Source: Rhodothermaceae bacterium
GTDB taxonomy: Bacteria > Bacteroidota > Rhodothermia > Rhodothermales > Bin80
NCBI GenBank assembly: GCA_009838195.1
Contig: VXSC01000020.1
Coordinates: 1-64,000 of the forward strand
Direction of reading: 5' to 3'
DNA length: 64,000 nt
A model generated the notes under the pieces. The model saw nothing but the letters and a program-made list of their open reading frames with translations, was not told the origin of the DNA and ran no database searches. The position numbers were made by a program, and so were the translations under genes. Of the stretch, positions 63,500-64,000 are shown piece by piece (the first letter of the stretch is position 1; the number at the start of each line of letters is the position of its first letter).

Positions 63500-64000
63500 A
63501 TGGGATTAGACCGAAAGCTCCGCTATGGTATGGTAGGCGGTGGCCCGGGCGCATTTATTGGGAATGTGCATCGGATAGCGGCCGCTCTTGATGGAACGAT
63601 GGAGTTGGTTGCGGGCGCATTTTCGTCTGATCCGGCAAAGTCCAAGGCACAGGGAAAGGAGTTGGGGCTGACCGAAGAGCGGTCCTATGCCTCTTTTTTG
63701 GAGATGGTCGAGAGGGAAGCGGCACGCGACGATAGGATTGACTTTGTGTCTATTGTGACTCCCAATCATATTCATTTTCCGGTTGCAAAGGCATTCCTTG
63801 AGGCAGGTTTTCATGTCATCTGCGATAAGCCGATGACCAATACGCTAGAAGATGCGGAAGCATTGTGCCATCTGGTACGCAAGCACAATCGTGTATTTGC
63901 GCTTACGCATAATTATACCGGGTACCCTATGATCAAGCAAGCGCGTGCAATGATTCGAGAGGGCAAGGTCGGGGCCGTCCGCAAGATTATTGTCGAATAC
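63500..64000 (+). CDS. Gfo/Idh/MocA-family oxidoreductase (cut by the window edge)
   Basis: The first 167 residues are in the window. The Rossmann motif RYGMVGGGPGAFIGNVHR opens the protein, and the family's DFVSIVTPNHIHFPVAKAFL follows. The catalytic EKP region appears as CDKPMTNTLEDAEALC and then NRVFALTHNYTGYPM. These NAD(P)-dependent enzymes interconvert hydroxy and keto groups on sugars. The frame remains open at 64000. The ATG starts directly at the stop of the TIM-barrel gene (one base between), so they form an operon. Confidence 0.88.
   Translation, partial: MGLDRKLRYGMVGGGPGAFIGNVHRIAAALDGTMELVAGAFSSDPAKSKAQGKELGLTEERSYASFLEMVEREAARDDRIDFVSIVTPNHIHFPVAKAFLEAGFHVICDKPMTNTLEDAEALCHLVRKHNRVFALTHNYTGYPMIKQARAMIREGKVGAVRKIIVEY

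Overview
The window looks like a chromosomal piece of a didermic, probably marine, heterotroph of the Bacteroidota/Rhodothermota-Balneolota lineage. This is inferred from gene families, not from a marker phylogeny. The outer membrane is shown by LptC, an OstA/LptA-like protein and LptB, by a TorF-type putative porin, and by a peptidase-propeller-barrel surface protein followed by a BamB-like lipoprotein. The Bacteroidota-style LuxE/LuxC pair, the HU/SPOR protein, the six-bladed propeller, the DUF1080 and PVC-type heme proteins and the archaeal/fungal-type aspartate-semialdehyde dehydrogenase fit that assignment. Base composition is about half G+C by eye. No phage, CRISPR array or intact insertion sequence was seen, but one small non-autonomous transposable element was.

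Layout. 1-5 kb: folD-mscS, an HTH-SpoIIE phosphatase and a TorF-like porin on the minus strand. 5-15.2 kb: glutamate synthase gltBD, then a SAM-I riboswitch controlling metY, with metX and asd behind it. 15.2-21.5 kb: tRNA-Gly, the lptC-ostA-lptB export genes, a DAHP-synthase-like protein whose active site is destroyed, prfA, and the rpsF-rpsR-rplI operon. 21.4-33 kb: DsbD, exonuclease I, a ROK/SIS/SPOR operon, a PfkB kinase, folB, maf, an orphan ParA and a penicillin-acylase-family hydrolase. 33-41.5 kb is accessory in character: a DUF4143 ATPase fronted by five 23-bp tandem repeats, an NSS transporter, and LuxE-like and LuxC-like genes separated by a three-gene insert (small Cys-rich peptide, six-bladed propeller, thioredoxin-like protein). 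41.5-52.5 kb: YqjE/YqjD-like membrane proteins, adk, a prenyl synthase, a sugar-phosphate isomerase, the envelope genes, CvpA, an exported CbiX-like protein behind a palindromic operator, a MerR-type regulator and tRNA-Pro. 52.5-64 kb: a RodZ-like HTH protein, then a sugar-oxidation region (ROK kinase, DUF1080 hydrolase, GMC dehydrogenase, LamG protein, dehydrogenase-HEAT-cytochrome c lipoprotein, gluconate-dehydrogenase subunit 3, TIM-barrel epimerase, Gfo/Idh/MocA oxidoreductase).

How the parts fit. gltBD supplies glutamate, and the divergent TorF gene may share nitrogen control. metY, metX and asd form a methionine/aspartate-family block read out by S-adenosylmethionine. The right end has the enzyme classes expected for breaking glycosides after oxidation at sugar C3: dehydrogenase, keto-glycoside hydrolase, epimerase, reductase and kinase.

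The observations most worth following are: (1) a 98-bp element with 18-bp inverted ends and a TATT target duplication, inserted exactly in frame into the signal peptide of the DUF1080 protein; (2) a DAHP synthase homologue lacking all four metal ligands; (3) the Cys-rich peptide/propeller/thioredoxin cassette between luxE-like and luxC-like genes; (4) an exported His-rich CbiX-like protein with a metal-regulator-like operator; (5) a 23-bp tandem repeat abutting an ATPase start codon.
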